Shown here in pieces: positions 29,850 through 37,980 of a DNA stretch of 64,000 nt. The notes under the pieces were generated by a model, which did not search any database, was not told the origin of the DNA, and saw only the letters and a program-made list of their open reading frames with translations. The stretch's first letter is position 1; each line of letters opens with the position of its first letter. The stretch is from Mesorhizobium sp. NFR06 (GTDB taxonomy: Bacteria; Pseudomonadota; Alphaproteobacteria; Rhizobiales; Rhizobiaceae), in the NCBI RefSeq assembly GCF_900115245.1, contig NZ_FOVT01000003.1, forward strand, positions 186,001 to 250,000, read 5' to 3'. The position numbers were made by a program, and so were the translations under genes.

Positions 29850-30770
29850 ATGTCCATCACCGCCGGCGCCGCGCCGATGCGCGGACCGATGACGCTCAAG
29901 GACTGGGCGCAGCTTCTCTTGCTCGGCGCGATCTGGGGCGGTTCGTTCTTCTTTGCCCGCATTGCCGTATCCGAGATCCAGCCGCTGGCGCTGGTGCTGT
30001 TTCGTGTCGCCATCGCCGCCATCGCGCTTCAACTCTACCTGGCGGTCCGCGGTCCTTCGTTTGGCCTCGCCTTCCCGCATGCCGGCCTGTTCTTCCTGCT
30101 GGCGATCACCAACAATGTCATCCCCTTCTCGCTGATCTTCGCCGGCCAGACTCAACTCGGCGCCGGCGTCGCCTCGGTGCTCAACGCGACGACGCCGTTC
30201 TGGACGTTGATCCTGGCCAACGCGCTCACCACCGACGAAAAGTTGTCCTGGAACAAGCTGGCCGGTATCGCGCTGGGCGTTGCCGGCACCGCGGTTATGA
30301 TCGGACCAGGCCTGCTTGCCGGGCTGGGCGGACCTGTGTGGGCCAAGTTCGCGCTGATCGGCGCCTCACTGTCCTACGCGTTCGCCCTGATGATCGCACG
30401 CCGCCTCAAGGGCGTGCCTTCGCCGGTCATCGCCACCGGCCAACTGACCGCATCGACCATCATCATGGTCCCGGTGGTGCTGATCGCCTATGGCCCGGCC
30501 GGAGTGTTTTCGGCCTCACCGCCGGTCTGGGCAGCCGTGCTGGCGCTGGCGCTGCTCTCCACCGCCTTCGCCTATATCCTCTATTTCAACCTCGTCGCCT
30601 CGGCGGGCGCCACCAACGCCTCACTGGTCACGTTGATCGTGCCGGTCAGCGCGGTGCTGCTCGGTTTCCTCTTCCTCGGCGAGCGGCTGGCGCTGTTCGA
30701 AATCAGCGGCATGGCGCTGATCGGACTCGGATTGGTCACCATCGACGGCCGTCTGTTCGGCCGATGGTAG
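29850..30770 (+). CDS. EamA/DMT-family transporter
   Basis: Ten-segment inner-membrane permease of the drug/metabolite transporter superfamily, 306 aa from ATG 29850 (RBS GGGAGGG). Two EamA repeats are visible (about 20-150 and 165-295), the first containing LGAIWGGSFFFARIAV and the second ending VLLGFLFLGERLALFEISGMALIGLGL, both family hallmarks. Substrate is unknown; many members export amino acids or metabolites. It is monocistronic and divergent from the decarboxylase. Confidence 0.9.
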   Translation: MSITAGAAPMRGPMTLKDWAQLLLLGAIWGGSFFFARIAVSEIQPLALVLFRVAIAAIALQLYLAVRGPSFGLAFPHAGLFFLLAITNNVIPFSLIFAGQTQLGAGVASVLNATTPFWTLILANALTTDEKLSWNKLAGIALGVAGTAVMIGPGLLAGLGGPVWAKFALIGASLSYAFALMIARRLKGVPSPVIATGQLTASTIIMVPVVLIAYGPAGVFSASPPVWAAVLALALLSTAFAYILYFNLVASAGATNASLVTLIVPVSAVLLGFLFLGERLALFEISGMALIGLGLVTIDGRLFGRW

Positions 30771-30962
30771 CGGTGTCATGACACAGCGCCGCCACAATTT
30801 ATTCACAACTCTCGAAACGGTTTTTGCCAAAGAGTTTCAACGGCTAACGGTAAATCGGAAGTCGCAAATTCCACAATCACGTCGCAATGCAGCACATTTT
30901 CCGCTTGCCTGTGACCCAAATGACCCTAGACTCCAGCCATAGCTCTTAGAGGAGGCTATGGC

Positions 30963-31049
30963 ATGGGACTGACGAGGCCGATCAACGCATTGATGATTTG
31001 TGCCGCATTCGCATTCATCGGCGCCCTTATCATAGGCGTTCTTCCCTGA
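30963..31049 (+). CDS. 28-residue single-span membrane miniprotein
   Basis: MGLTRPINALMICAAFAFIG plus eight more residues, ending GVLP. It has a very strong Shine-Dalgarno (AGAGGAGG) 7 bases before the ATG and is followed by a 13-bp hairpin. About 20 of 28 residues form one hydrophobic helix after a short basic N-terminus, which predicts an N-in small membrane protein. A possible promoter (TTGCCT, 16 bases, TAGACT) lies just upstream. Function unknown. I believe similar miniproteins occur in other Hyphomicrobiales, but could not check. Confidence 0.72.
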   Translation: MGLTRPINALMICAAFAFIGALIIGVLP

Positions 31050-31096
31050 CCCGCCAAAGACGGGAAGACCAGCACCGAAAATAGTCCGAGGAGTTC

Positions 31097-31125
31097 GAAA
31101 AGGCCGGGTTCTACCCGGCCTTTTC
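31097..31125. terminator. bidirectional hairpin terminator
   Basis: A perfect 13-bp stem (GAAAAGGCCGGGT with ACCCGGCCTTTTC) and 3-base loop lie between the miniprotein gene (plus strand) and metF (minus strand, stop 16 bases away). The A/T ends of the stem make it work in both directions. Confidence 0.85.
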
Positions 31126-31140
31126 CATTTCAGCTTTGCT

Positions 31141-32058
31141 TTACGCGGCAGCCGATCCGGCCGCCTCGGTCTCATGCGAACGGATGCCGATCATATGGCA
31201 GACGGCAAACACCAGATCGGCGCGGTTCATGGTGTAGAAATGAAAATCGCCGACGCCGCGCTCGACCAGGTCGAGCACCTGCTCGGCAGCCACGGCCGAG
31301 GCGACGAGGGCATGCGTTTGCGGATCGTTCTCCAGTCCTTCGAAGCGCTCGGCCAGCCAGGCTGGCACCAGCGCCCCGCAGCGCGAGGAGAAATTCGCGA
31401 CCTGCGTGAAATTATGCACCGGCAGGATGCCCGGCACGATCGGGATATAGATGCCGGCCCGGCGCGCCCGCTCGACGTAGCGCTCGTAAAGATCGTTGTC
31501 GAAGAAGAACTGGGTGATCGCCCGCGTCGCGCCATTGTCGACCTTGCGCTTCAGCATGTCGATGTCGGTGGCGAAATCCGGGCTTTCCGGATGCTTTTCC
31601 GGATAGGCCGAAACCGAGATATCGAAATCGCCGGCGCTCTTCAGCGCCCCGACCAGCTCGGCGCCGTTGGCGTAGCCGTCCGGATGCGGCCTGTAGATGG
31701 TTCCGACGCCGGCCGCTGGATCGCCGCGCAATGCGACGAACCGCTTGACGCCCATGTCGGCGAACTCGCGCACGACCCCGTCGACCTGATCGCGGGCGGC
31801 ATCGACGCAGGTCAAATGCGCCGCTGGCGTCAGCGTCGTCTCGTTGAGGATGCGCTTGACCGTGCGCGCCGTGCGCTCGCGCGTCGAGCCGCCGGCGCCA
31901 TAGGTCACCGAGACGAATTTCGGCTTGAGCGGCTCCAGCCGGGTGACCGTGTCCCAGAGCCTTGTCTCCATCTCGTCGGTCTTCGGCGGGAAGAACTCGA
32001 ATGAGACCCTGACCTTGTCGCCGATGTCGGGGCGTCGGGAAAAGCGGAACTGGTTCAT
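31141..32058 (-). CDS. metF: methylenetetrahydrofolate reductase
   Basis: Flavoprotein reducing 5,10-methylene-THF to 5-methyl-THF, the methyl donor for methionine synthesis. It is 305 aa. VSFEFFPPKTDEME (residues 19-32) is the family opening with the active-site Glu; VTYGAGGSTRERT, LTCVDA, RGDP and YPEKHPES follow in order. The start ATG overlaps the stop of the ArsR-methyltransferase gene (ATGA), making a regulator-metF operon. The upstream palindrome at 33088-33103 probably controls both. Confidence 0.96.
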   Translation of the reverse strand: MNQFRFSRRPDIGDKVRVSFEFFPPKTDEMETRLWDTVTRLEPLKPKFVSVTYGAGGSTRERTARTVKRILNETTLTPAAHLTCVDAARDQVDGVVREFADMGVKRFVALRGDPAAGVGTIYRPHPDGYANGAELVGALKSAGDFDISVSAYPEKHPESPDFATDIDMLKRKVDNGATRAITQFFFDNDLYERYVERARRAGIYIPIVPGILPVHNFTQVANFSSRCGALVPAWLAERFEGLENDPQTHALVASAVAAEQVLDLVERGVGDFHFYTMNRADLVFAVCHMIGIRSHETEAAGSAAA

Positions 32059-33065
32059 CAGGCTGTTTCCCTCGCTTGCAAGGAATCGTTGGACGGGTCG
32101 GCGATCAGCAGGCGGCGGTCCCGGGCGAGCCAGAGCTTTACGGTGAGCCTTGCTTCGTTGCCGCCACGCGGCTCGAATTCCTGGCTGTCCTCGAGATCGA
32201 GCCCGGCTTCCGCGAACCATTCCGAAATCTGCCGGTCGGAAAAACCGAGCCGCATATGCGCATGCTGGTCGCGCAGGAATTCGAGATTATGCGGCGCGAA
32301 ATCGACGACGATCAGCCGACCGGACGGCCGCAGCAGTCTCGCCGCCTCGCCGATCGCGCGGGCCGGATCGTCGAGATAATGCAGCACCTGGTGGATGGTT
32401 ACGAGGTCGAAGGCGTTGCGCTCGACCGGCGGCGAGAAAATGTCGCCCTGGCGCACCTGCGCATTGGCGATGCCCGCTTTGTCGAGATTGGCGCGCGCCA
32501 CGGTCAGCATCTCGCGCGACATGTCGATGCCGACACCGCGCCGGTAGAGCGGCGCAAAGATTTCAAGCAGCCTGCCCGTGCCTGTGCCAAGGTCGAGCAT
32601 CGACTGGAACGGCCGCTTGCCGACGAGCTTCAGAAGTGCTGCTTCCACCGCGCGATCCGGCACGTGCAGCGAGCGGATATGATCCCAGCTCGCTGCATTC
32701 TCGGAGAAATACTCGGCCGCCCGGTCCTGCCGTCTGCGCTTCACCGCCGCCAGCCGCTCGAGATCGCGCACCACCTGCGGATCGGCCTCGCTTATGCCGG
32801 AGACCAGACGCTGCACGAAGTCGCGAGAATTATCCGTATCGGTCAGCCTGAAGAAGGCCCAGGACCCCTCCTGGTAGCGGCCGATCAGCCCGGCATCGAG
32901 CAGCAGCTTGAGATGGCGCGAGACGCGCGGCTGCGACTGACCGAGGATTTCGGTGATGTCGGAGACGGTAAGATCGCCGCGCGACAGAAGCACCAGGATA
33001 CGCAGCCGGCTGGATTCGGCCGCCGCCTTCAATGTATCTACCATTGTGTCGAGCGAGATATGCAT
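32058..33065 (-). CDS. ArsR-family regulator fused to a SAM-dependent methyltransferase domain
   Basis: 335 aa from ATG 33065. Residues about 8-80 form an ArsR winged helix (LRILVLLSRGDLTVSDIT, SQPRVSRHLKLLLDAGL). Residues about 150-300 form a class I methyltransferase domain with motif I LDLGTGTGRLLEI (157-169), GIDMSREML and LRPSGRLIVVDFAP. This two-domain layout next to metF matches alphaproteobacterial regulators of methionine/SAM metabolism, where the C-terminal domain is thought to sense SAM or SAH rather than methylate. Whether it keeps catalytic activity is unknown. It is coupled to metF. Confidence 0.88.
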   Translation of the reverse strand: MHISLDTMVDTLKAAAESSRLRILVLLSRGDLTVSDITEILGQSQPRVSRHLKLLLDAGLIGRYQEGSWAFFRLTDTDNSRDFVQRLVSGISEADPQVVRDLERLAAVKRRRQDRAAEYFSENAASWDHIRSLHVPDRAVEAALLKLVGKRPFQSMLDLGTGTGRLLEIFAPLYRRGVGIDMSREMLTVARANLDKAGIANAQVRQGDIFSPPVERNAFDLVTIHQVLHYLDDPARAIGEAARLLRPSGRLIVVDFAPHNLEFLRDQHAHMRLGFSDRQISEWFAEAGLDLEDSQEFEPRGGNEARLTVKLWLARDRRLLIADPSNDSLQARETA

Positions 33066-33087
33066 CAGCGGGTTCTCGTTGAAAGAT

Positions 33088-33103
33088 ATAAAGATATGTT
33101 TAT
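33088..33103. promoter_or_regulatory. candidate operator of the ArsR-methyltransferase regulator
   Basis: ATAAAGATATGTTTAT is a 16-bp near-perfect palindrome (one mismatched pair) about 22 bases upstream of the regulator start, with a flanking AAAGATAT copy just before it. AT-rich palindromes of this form are what SAM/SAH-responsive ArsR regulators are reported to bind. Autoregulation of the metF operon is inferred. Confidence 0.6.
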
Positions 33104-33204
33104 GTCGATTTTGAAACCCTGGCAAGCGCTATGTCGCTTCCGGACAAGAAAATGGCGCAGCCGTGATCCGCGCCCATGGGCGGGTCCTGCACAGGATGAC
33201 CTGG

Positions 33205-33711
33205 ATGTTTGAGACGCGCGAAGGCGAAACGCTTCTGGAAGCCGATCCGTCGGAACTGCCGCCGGACGGCCATGTCGTCTTCATCGGCCATATCGTCTCG
33301 CCTTGGACGAACCGCGAGGATTGTCCGAAGAACATGCGCGCCGCCCGCGAGAACGGACGGACGGCAACGGTTCTGATCGACGAGCCCTATCGTTCCGGAT
33401 TGCAAAATCTCGACCGGGCCAGCCACATCGTCATCCTGTCCTGGCTCCATCGCGCGCCGCGCAATCTGATCGTACAGAAACCGCGCCACGCGACTGAGCC
33501 GAAAGGCGTTTTCTCGCTGCGCTCGCCTGCCCGGCCGAACCCTGTCGGCCTGCATGTCGCAAAGCTCATCGCTCTCGACATCGAGGCCGGTCGCGTCGAG
33601 ATCGACGCCATCGACGTGCTGGACGGCACGCCGGTCATCGACATCAAGCCTTACTACGCTTCGACCGACGCATTCCCCGAAGCGGTCATTGCGGGGCGGG
33701 ACGACAAATGA
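33205..33711 (+). CDS. trmO: tRNA (N6-threonylcarbamoyladenosine(37)-N6)-methyltransferase, TrmO family
   Basis: UPF0066/YaeB family methyltransferase that adds a methyl group to t6A37 of some tRNAs. It is 168 aa from ATG 33205 (AGGA 9-12 bases upstream); ATG 33196 and GTG 33163 are also in frame. The family pattern is intact: VVFIGHIVSPWTNREDCPKN, DLDRAS-like LQNLDRASHIVILSWLH, GVFSLRSPARPNPVGLHVAKL and a C-terminal DGTPVIDIKPY. It overlaps the next gene by 4 bases. Confidence 0.9.
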   Translation: MFETREGETLLEADPSELPPDGHVVFIGHIVSPWTNREDCPKNMRAARENGRTATVLIDEPYRSGLQNLDRASHIVILSWLHRAPRNLIVQKPRHATEPKGVFSLRSPARPNPVGLHVAKLIALDIEAGRVEIDAIDVLDGTPVIDIKPYYASTDAFPEAVIAGRDDK

Positions 33712-34022
33712 GCGCGCCCACCGGCCGCCGCCGCGCCATTGCCAAGGCGCTGACCGCGCTGTTGCCGCTCGCCCCTTATGCCGACATGGAGAAGATCCGC
33801 GCCGATGCCGGTTCGGTGCATATGAAGACCTTGCCGCCCACGATCGCTGTGTGGCTGGCAACGATCGCACATGTCCGCCACGCCCATACCGACTACGAGA
33901 AGCTGCTTGCAGAAGGCTATGACCGGGATTCGGCGCGCTTTTTCGTGATCGGCCGGACCAACGAGGTGCTCACCCGCTGGCGCGCGACACGGCTGCTCGA
34001 GGAAGACGAGGAGGACGAATGA
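33708..34022 (+). CDS. DUF2293-like protein
   Basis: 104-aa protein of unknown function. The central block (about 35-95) LPPTIAVWLATIAHVRHAHTDYEKLLAEGYDRDSARFFV matches the DUF2293 pattern as I remember it, with conserved His/Arg/Tyr residues. The C-terminus is strongly acidic (LLEEDEEDE). No catalytic motif is evident. The ATG overlaps the trmO stop (ATGA), so it is translated with trmO; a role linked to tRNA or translation is possible but purely contextual. Confidence 0.75.
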   Translation: MSAPTGRRRAIAKALTALLPLAPYADMEKIRADAGSVHMKTLPPTIAVWLATIAHVRHAHTDYEKLLAEGYDRDSARFFVIGRTNEVLTRWRATRLLEEDEEDE

Positions 34023-34106
34023 GGCCAAGCGGCGCAGTCTGCCTGGCTCTACTTCATCCGCGACCGGACGCTAGCCTGCCTTGCCGGACCAACGAGGAGG
34101 AATGAA

Positions 34107-35066
34107 ATGAGCCAAGCCGCCGCCGCATCGGCCGGATCGCTTCCCATTCTTTCAGATCGCTATCTCGACCCGCATGCCTATCCCGATGGCGTTGCCTTCC
34201 TGGACGGCCAATATCTGCCGATGTCGCAGGCCAAGGTCTCGGTGCTGGATTGGGGCTTTCTACATTCCGACGCCACCTACGACACGGTCCATGTCTGGGA
34301 CGGACGCTTCTTCCGCCTCGACCTGCATCTCGACCGGTTCTTCGGCGGGCTGGAAAAACTGCGCATGACCATCCCGTTCGACCGCGACGGCGTTGCCAAA
34401 ATCCTCCACAATTGCGTCGCGCTCTCCGGCCACCGCGCGGCTTACGTCGAAATGTTGTGCACGCGCGGCGCGTCGCCGACCTTCAGCCGCGACCCGCGCC
34501 AGGCGATCAACCGCTTCATGGCTTTCGCCGTGCCCTTCGGTTCGGTCGCCAATGCCGAGCAATTGCGCAGCGGCCTCAAGGTGGCGATCAGCGACAAGGT
34601 CCGCATTCCGCCCGCCTCGATCGATCCATCCATCAAGAATTACCACTGGCTGGACCTGGTGCGTGGGCTCTACGATGCCTATGACCGCGGCGCCGACACC
34701 GCGCTGGTCCTCGATTTCAACGGCAATGTCACCGAAGGACCGGGCTTCAACGTCTTCTGCGTAAAAGACGGCAAGCTGTCGACGCCGGCGGCGGGTGTGT
34801 TGCCCGGGATCACGCGCCGCACCGTGTTCGACCTGTGTGCCGAGGCGAGCCTTTCCGCGGTAGCGACGGATGTCAGCGTGGCCGCGCTCAAGACGGCGGA
34901 CGAGGTCTTCATCACCTCGACTGCCGGCGGCGTCATGCCGGTCACCACCATCGACGGGGCGCCTATCGCAGGTGGCAAGGTCGGCGCGATAACGCAACGC
35001 CTGATGGCGCTCTATTGGAAAAGGCATGACGATCCGGCCTGGTCGAGCCCGGTGCATTATCCCTGA
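34107..35066 (+). CDS. class IV PLP aminotransferase (D-amino-acid / branched-chain type)
   Basis: 319-aa fold-type IV aminotransferase. Features: VSVLDWGFLHSDATYDTVHVWDGRFFRLD near 45-72 (BCAT-family N-domain), the PLP Lys in IKNYHWLDLV near 177, the Glu-containing VTEGPGFNVF near 211-220, and TPAAGVLPGITRRTV near 230. This pattern covers IlvE, D-alanine aminotransferase and aminodeoxychorismate lyase. The length and TSTAGGVMPVT favour an aminotransferase; specificity is open. The RBS GAGGAGGAA is strong. Confidence 0.88.
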   Translation: MSQAAAASAGSLPILSDRYLDPHAYPDGVAFLDGQYLPMSQAKVSVLDWGFLHSDATYDTVHVWDGRFFRLDLHLDRFFGGLEKLRMTIPFDRDGVAKILHNCVALSGHRAAYVEMLCTRGASPTFSRDPRQAINRFMAFAVPFGSVANAEQLRSGLKVAISDKVRIPPASIDPSIKNYHWLDLVRGLYDAYDRGADTALVLDFNGNVTEGPGFNVFCVKDGKLSTPAAGVLPGITRRTVFDLCAEASLSAVATDVSVAALKTADEVFITSTAGGVMPVTTIDGAPIAGGKVGAITQRLMALYWKRHDDPAWSSPVHYP

Positions 35067-35171
35067 CCCGTGCAGCCAAATAATTCCGGTGGCGCCCCTG
35101 GAAAAACGCCGGAAGCACCGTACATGGATGAAGCGGAGCATCCTCCGCTTACCTCCCGGAATTCATCGCCC

Positions 35172-35259
35172 CTAGAGCAATTCCAGGGAAAGTTCATCGC
35201 GGTTTTCCATCCGGAATTGCGCAAATCAAAAAGTTGGAGCGGATCGGCGTTTCCGTGAG
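35172..35259. repeat. dispersed palindromic repeat, family B copy 2
   Basis: Starts CTAGAGCAATTCCAGGGAAAG and continues through CGGTTTTCCATCCGGAATTGCGCAAA to GCGTTTCCGTGAG. It is clearly related to 26572-26677 in the opposite orientation, but shorter, lacking the terminal ATTTCGCTCTAG-like end. It lies just upstream of an SDR gene. Confidence 0.8.
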
Positions 35260-35293
35260 GCGCTGGACGCCCTCAAGGCAAGGATCGCAGATC

Positions 35294-36133
35294 ATGACTG
35301 ATAAGGTTTGGTTCATCACCGGATCGTCGAAGGGCTTTGGCCGCGTGTGGGCCGAGGCGGCGCTCGCCCGTGGCAATCGCGTCGCCGCCACCGCCCGCGA
35401 TACCGGCACACTCGCCGATCTCGTCGAAAAATATGGCGACAAGGTCGCCGCCATGAAGCTCGACGTCACCGACAAGAACGCCGTCGACGCCGCGGTCGCC
35501 GAGGCGCACAAGCGTTTCGGCCGGCTCGACGTCGTCATCAACAACGCAGGCTACGGCCATTTCGGCGCTATCGAGGAAGTCACCGAGCAGGAAGCGCGTG
35601 ACCAGATCGAAACCAACGTGTTTGGCGCGCTTTGGGTCACCCAGGCCGCGCTGCCCATTATGCGGGCGCAGCGCTCCGGCCACATCATCCAGATCTCGTC
35701 GATCGGCGGCGTCAACGCCTTTGCTTCGCTCGGCCTCTACCATGCGTCGAAATGGGCGCTGGAAGCGTTCAGCCAGTCGCTCAGCCTCGAAGTCGCGGAG
35801 TTCGGAATACACGTCACCTTGGTCGAGCCGGGCGGCTTCTCCACGGACTGGGCCGGTCCGTCGGCCAAGGTCTCCAAGCCGTTGGATGTCTATGAACCGG
35901 CCCGCGCGGCGATGGCCGAGCGCCGCAGCCGCTCCGTCGCCGGCGATCCGGAGGCGACCGGCCCGGCGATGCTTGCGATCGTCGATGCCGCCGAGCCGCC
36001 GCTGCGGGTCTTCTTCGGCGATGGCGGCCTGCCGATGATCAGGCAGGAATATGCCAACCGCATCGCCACCTGGGAAAAGTGGGACGATGTCTCGGTGATG
36101 GCGCAGGGCGCCAACAAGAACCGCAAGGCCTGA
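35294..36133 (+). CDS. short-chain dehydrogenase/reductase
   Basis: 279-aa classical SDR from ATG 35294. The cofactor loop is TGSSKGFG (residues 9-16), a slightly altered TGxxxGxG; NNAGYGHFG (about 83-91), catalytic Ser in QISSIGG and YHASKWALEAF (YxxxK) follow. The C-terminal third is longer than in the FabG group and typical of oxidoreductases acting on larger hydrophobic substrates. Substrate unknown. A family-B repeat precedes it and a strong hairpin follows. Confidence 0.9.
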   Translation: MTDKVWFITGSSKGFGRVWAEAALARGNRVAATARDTGTLADLVEKYGDKVAAMKLDVTDKNAVDAAVAEAHKRFGRLDVVINNAGYGHFGAIEEVTEQEARDQIETNVFGALWVTQAALPIMRAQRSGHIIQISSIGGVNAFASLGLYHASKWALEAFSQSLSLEVAEFGIHVTLVEPGGFSTDWAGPSAKVSKPLDVYEPARAAMAERRSRSVAGDPEATGPAMLAIVDAAEPPLRVFFGDGGLPMIRQEYANRIATWEKWDDVSVMAQGANKNRKA

Positions 36134-36144
36134 TCGAAGCACTG

Positions 36145-36173
36145 GGGCCACGCCGCTACCGGCGGCGTGGCCC
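36145..36173. terminator. hairpin between convergent SDR and MOSC genes
   Basis: A 12-bp perfect GC-rich stem (GGGCCACGCCGC with GCGGCGTGGCCC) with a 5-base loop occupies almost the whole gap between the two stop codons and probably ends both transcripts. Confidence 0.7.
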
Positions 36174-36812
36174 TCAGGCCTGGTAGATCCATTGCTCCGG
36201 CACCCGCACCGAAATCTCTTCGCCAACCCTGATGATGCCTGGCTTCTCGACCCAGGCCACAAGGCCGCGCAGCCGCTTCGCCATCTTTGGAAACTGCAGC
36301 GCGGTGTCCTCGTGATCCGCCGCCCGGACGTGCTCGGCGATCGACTGACCGGCGATGCGGCAAGGCTTGTTCTGGGCGTCGATCTTGATCGTCACTCCAC
36401 CCTTGAAGAACAGCAGCGAGCCTGCCGGCAGCATCGAAAGCCGCGGCACGCCCTCGACCAGCAGATTGGCGCCGATCCACTCCGGCCGGATTTCTTCGAG
36501 GCCCATGCGTTGCGCGACGATGGCGAGTTCATCCGCGGCGACAAGCGACAATTGACGCTCGTTGCGCATTTCGGTGCCGCGCGCATACCAGGGCTCGCGA
36601 CCGCCGGAACGCCGCGTCGCGCCGGCATGGAAGTCGCCCGCGATGCCCTCGAAGCCGAGCCGCAGTTCCTCGACCGCGTGCGTTTCGAAATGATCGAACC
36701 GCGCAATGTAGAGCGCGTCCGCGCGTGCGGAAAGCTTGTTCGCCGGGATGATTTCGACCGGCTTCTCAAACTCTGGAAAGAGGTCCGGCATGGCTTTCTG
36801 CCCTTCAATCAT
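36174..36812 (-). CDS. MOSC-domain protein
   Basis: 212 aa from ATG 36812, which overlaps the TetR stop by 4 bases; ATG 36791 is an alternative. MOSC domains are sulfur-carrier, Mo-cofactor-related beta-barrels. Evidence: ELRLGFEGIAGDFHAGATR near 50-68, RNERQLSLVA, GANLLVEGV and the conserved Cys in NKPCRIAGQ near 147-155, thought to carry the sulfur. Similar proteins (YiiM-like) act in oxygen-tolerant Mo-cofactor-dependent reductions, such as 6-hydroxyaminopurine resistance. The job here is uncertain; it is co-transcribed with TetR. Confidence 0.82.
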   Translation of the reverse strand: MIEGQKAMPDLFPEFEKPVEIIPANKLSARADALYIARFDHFETHAVEELRLGFEGIAGDFHAGATRRSGGREPWYARGTEMRNERQLSLVAADELAIVAQRMGLEEIRPEWIGANLLVEGVPRLSMLPAGSLLFFKGGVTIKIDAQNKPCRIAGQSIAEHVRAADHEDTALQFPKMAKRLRGLVAWVEKPGIIRVGEEISVRVPEQWIYQA

Positions 36813-37438
36813 GCGCCTTGGTTTTGCCCTTCGGCCGGCAGGGCCGCAAGAGCGGTTTGGGCCAAAGCGCGCAACTCATCGACCGAAGCGCCATCCCGGG
36901 CCTGGATCGACATGCCGTTCATGACACCGGCCAGGTATTTGGCGAAACCTTCCACGCAGAGCGTCTCGGGCAGGTCGCCCACCGCCCGGCCCTTGGCCAG
37001 CCGCTGCGCGATCGCCGCTTCATTTGCCTTGCGATAGGTCCTCAGTTCATCCGCAATGGCTTGCGCCTGCGGCGAGGCGGCCAGAGCCCCGCTGACGAAC
37101 AGGCAGCCACCGGGCTTGCCGAGCCTGGTATAGGCCTCGGCCGCTCCCATCAGCAATCGCCGGATCGCCTCTGGCGTCGAGACCGGCGCGCTCAGCGCCT
37201 CCAGCGCAAATCCGATCTCGGTCTCGTGGTAACGCGTCAGCGCCTTGCGAAACAGCGTCTCCTTGTCCGTGAAAGCGTTGTAGATCTGCGGCGGCGTCAG
37301 CCCCATCGCCTCGCGCAGCATGGCAAGCGAGGTCGCCTCATAGCCATGTTCCCAAAAAAGATGCATGGCGGCATCGAGTGCGGCATCGGGGTCGAATGCG
37401 CGCGGTCTGCCCCCGCGCGGCTTTTCCGGATTTTCCAT
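36809..37438 (-). CDS. TetR/AcrR-family regulator
   Basis: 209 aa from ATG 37438 (MENPEKPRGGRPRAFD). The helix-turn-helix is at about 16-60 (DAALDAAMHLFWEHGYEATSLAMLREAMGLTPPQIYNAF). CLFVSGALAAS in the ligand domain is typical of the TetR_C_16-like group that responds to electrophiles or solvents. It is divergent from a tautomerase-like gene and coupled to the MOSC gene. Two direct repeats at 37443-37455 and 37488-37500 are likely operator halves. Confidence 0.9.
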   Translation of the reverse strand: MENPEKPRGGRPRAFDPDAALDAAMHLFWEHGYEATSLAMLREAMGLTPPQIYNAFTDKETLFRKALTRYHETEIGFALEALSAPVSTPEAIRRLLMGAAEAYTRLGKPGGCLFVSGALAASPQAQAIADELRTYRKANEAAIAQRLAKGRAVGDLPETLCVEGFAKYLAGVMNGMSIQARDGASVDELRALAQTALAALPAEGQNQGA

Positions 37439-37442
37439 AGTG

Positions 37443-37500
37443 ATCGATACGAAACCTGTTGACTCGTCGCTCCCGAGTAACGTAACAATCAATACGAAAC
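37443..37500. promoter_or_regulatory. tandem operator candidate between TetR and tautomerase-like genes
   Basis: ATCGATACGAAAC (37443-37455) and ATCAATACGAAAC (37488-37500) are 13-bp direct repeats differing at one base, 45 bp apart. They flank the likely promoter region of the TetR gene, 5 bases from its ATG, and precede the tautomerase-like gene by about 58 bases. Confidence 0.55.
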
Positions 37501-37557
37501 ATGGCAAGTGACAGGCATCCCGCCGTCGATGCCGCTCGACGCAAGGAAGGATAGAAG

Positions 37558-37980
37558 ATGCCGATCACCGTTACCGCCCCCGAAGGCGTTCTGACCGCCA
37601 CGGGAGAACGCGAGATCCTGCCCCGCCTCAGCGCGGCGCTCATTGAGGCTTCCGGCGCCACCGGGAATGCATTCTTCACCGGAATTGTCGGCGGCACGGT
37701 CCACGTCCTGCCTCATCACCGCATCTATGCCGGCGGCGGCAATCGGCCGGTGGTTATGGTGGAGTTGAAGCTACCGAATATCGGCCTTGGCTCGATCGAA
37801 ACCCGCAACGCCTTCATCACCGCTGCCGCGGGGATCGTCGCCTCGCTTTGCGTGCCAGGCCACAAGCCTGAAAACACCTGGATCAACATCGTCAATGCAC
37901 CCGATGGCGGTTGGGGCATCGGCAACCGGCAATTTACCGGCGACGCCCTGATCGCCGCTGCCACCGCCGCCGCGGTTTGA
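37558..37980 (+). CDS. tautomerase-superfamily-like protein
   Basis: 140 aa. The mature start would be Pro after Met removal (MPITVTAPEG), the N-terminal catalytic proline arrangement of 4-oxalocrotonate tautomerases. GNAFFTGIVGGTVHVLP and ENTWINIVNAPDGGWGIGNRQFTGD are consistent with a longer tautomerase. The family call is probable rather than certain. Because it faces a TetR regulator across tandem repeats, it may be part of an electrophile or aromatic-compound response. Confidence 0.7.
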   Translation: MPITVTAPEGVLTATGEREILPRLSAALIEASGATGNAFFTGIVGGTVHVLPHHRIYAGGGNRPVVMVELKLPNIGLGSIETRNAFITAAAGIVASLCVPGHKPENTWINIVNAPDGGWGIGNRQFTGDALIAAATAAAV

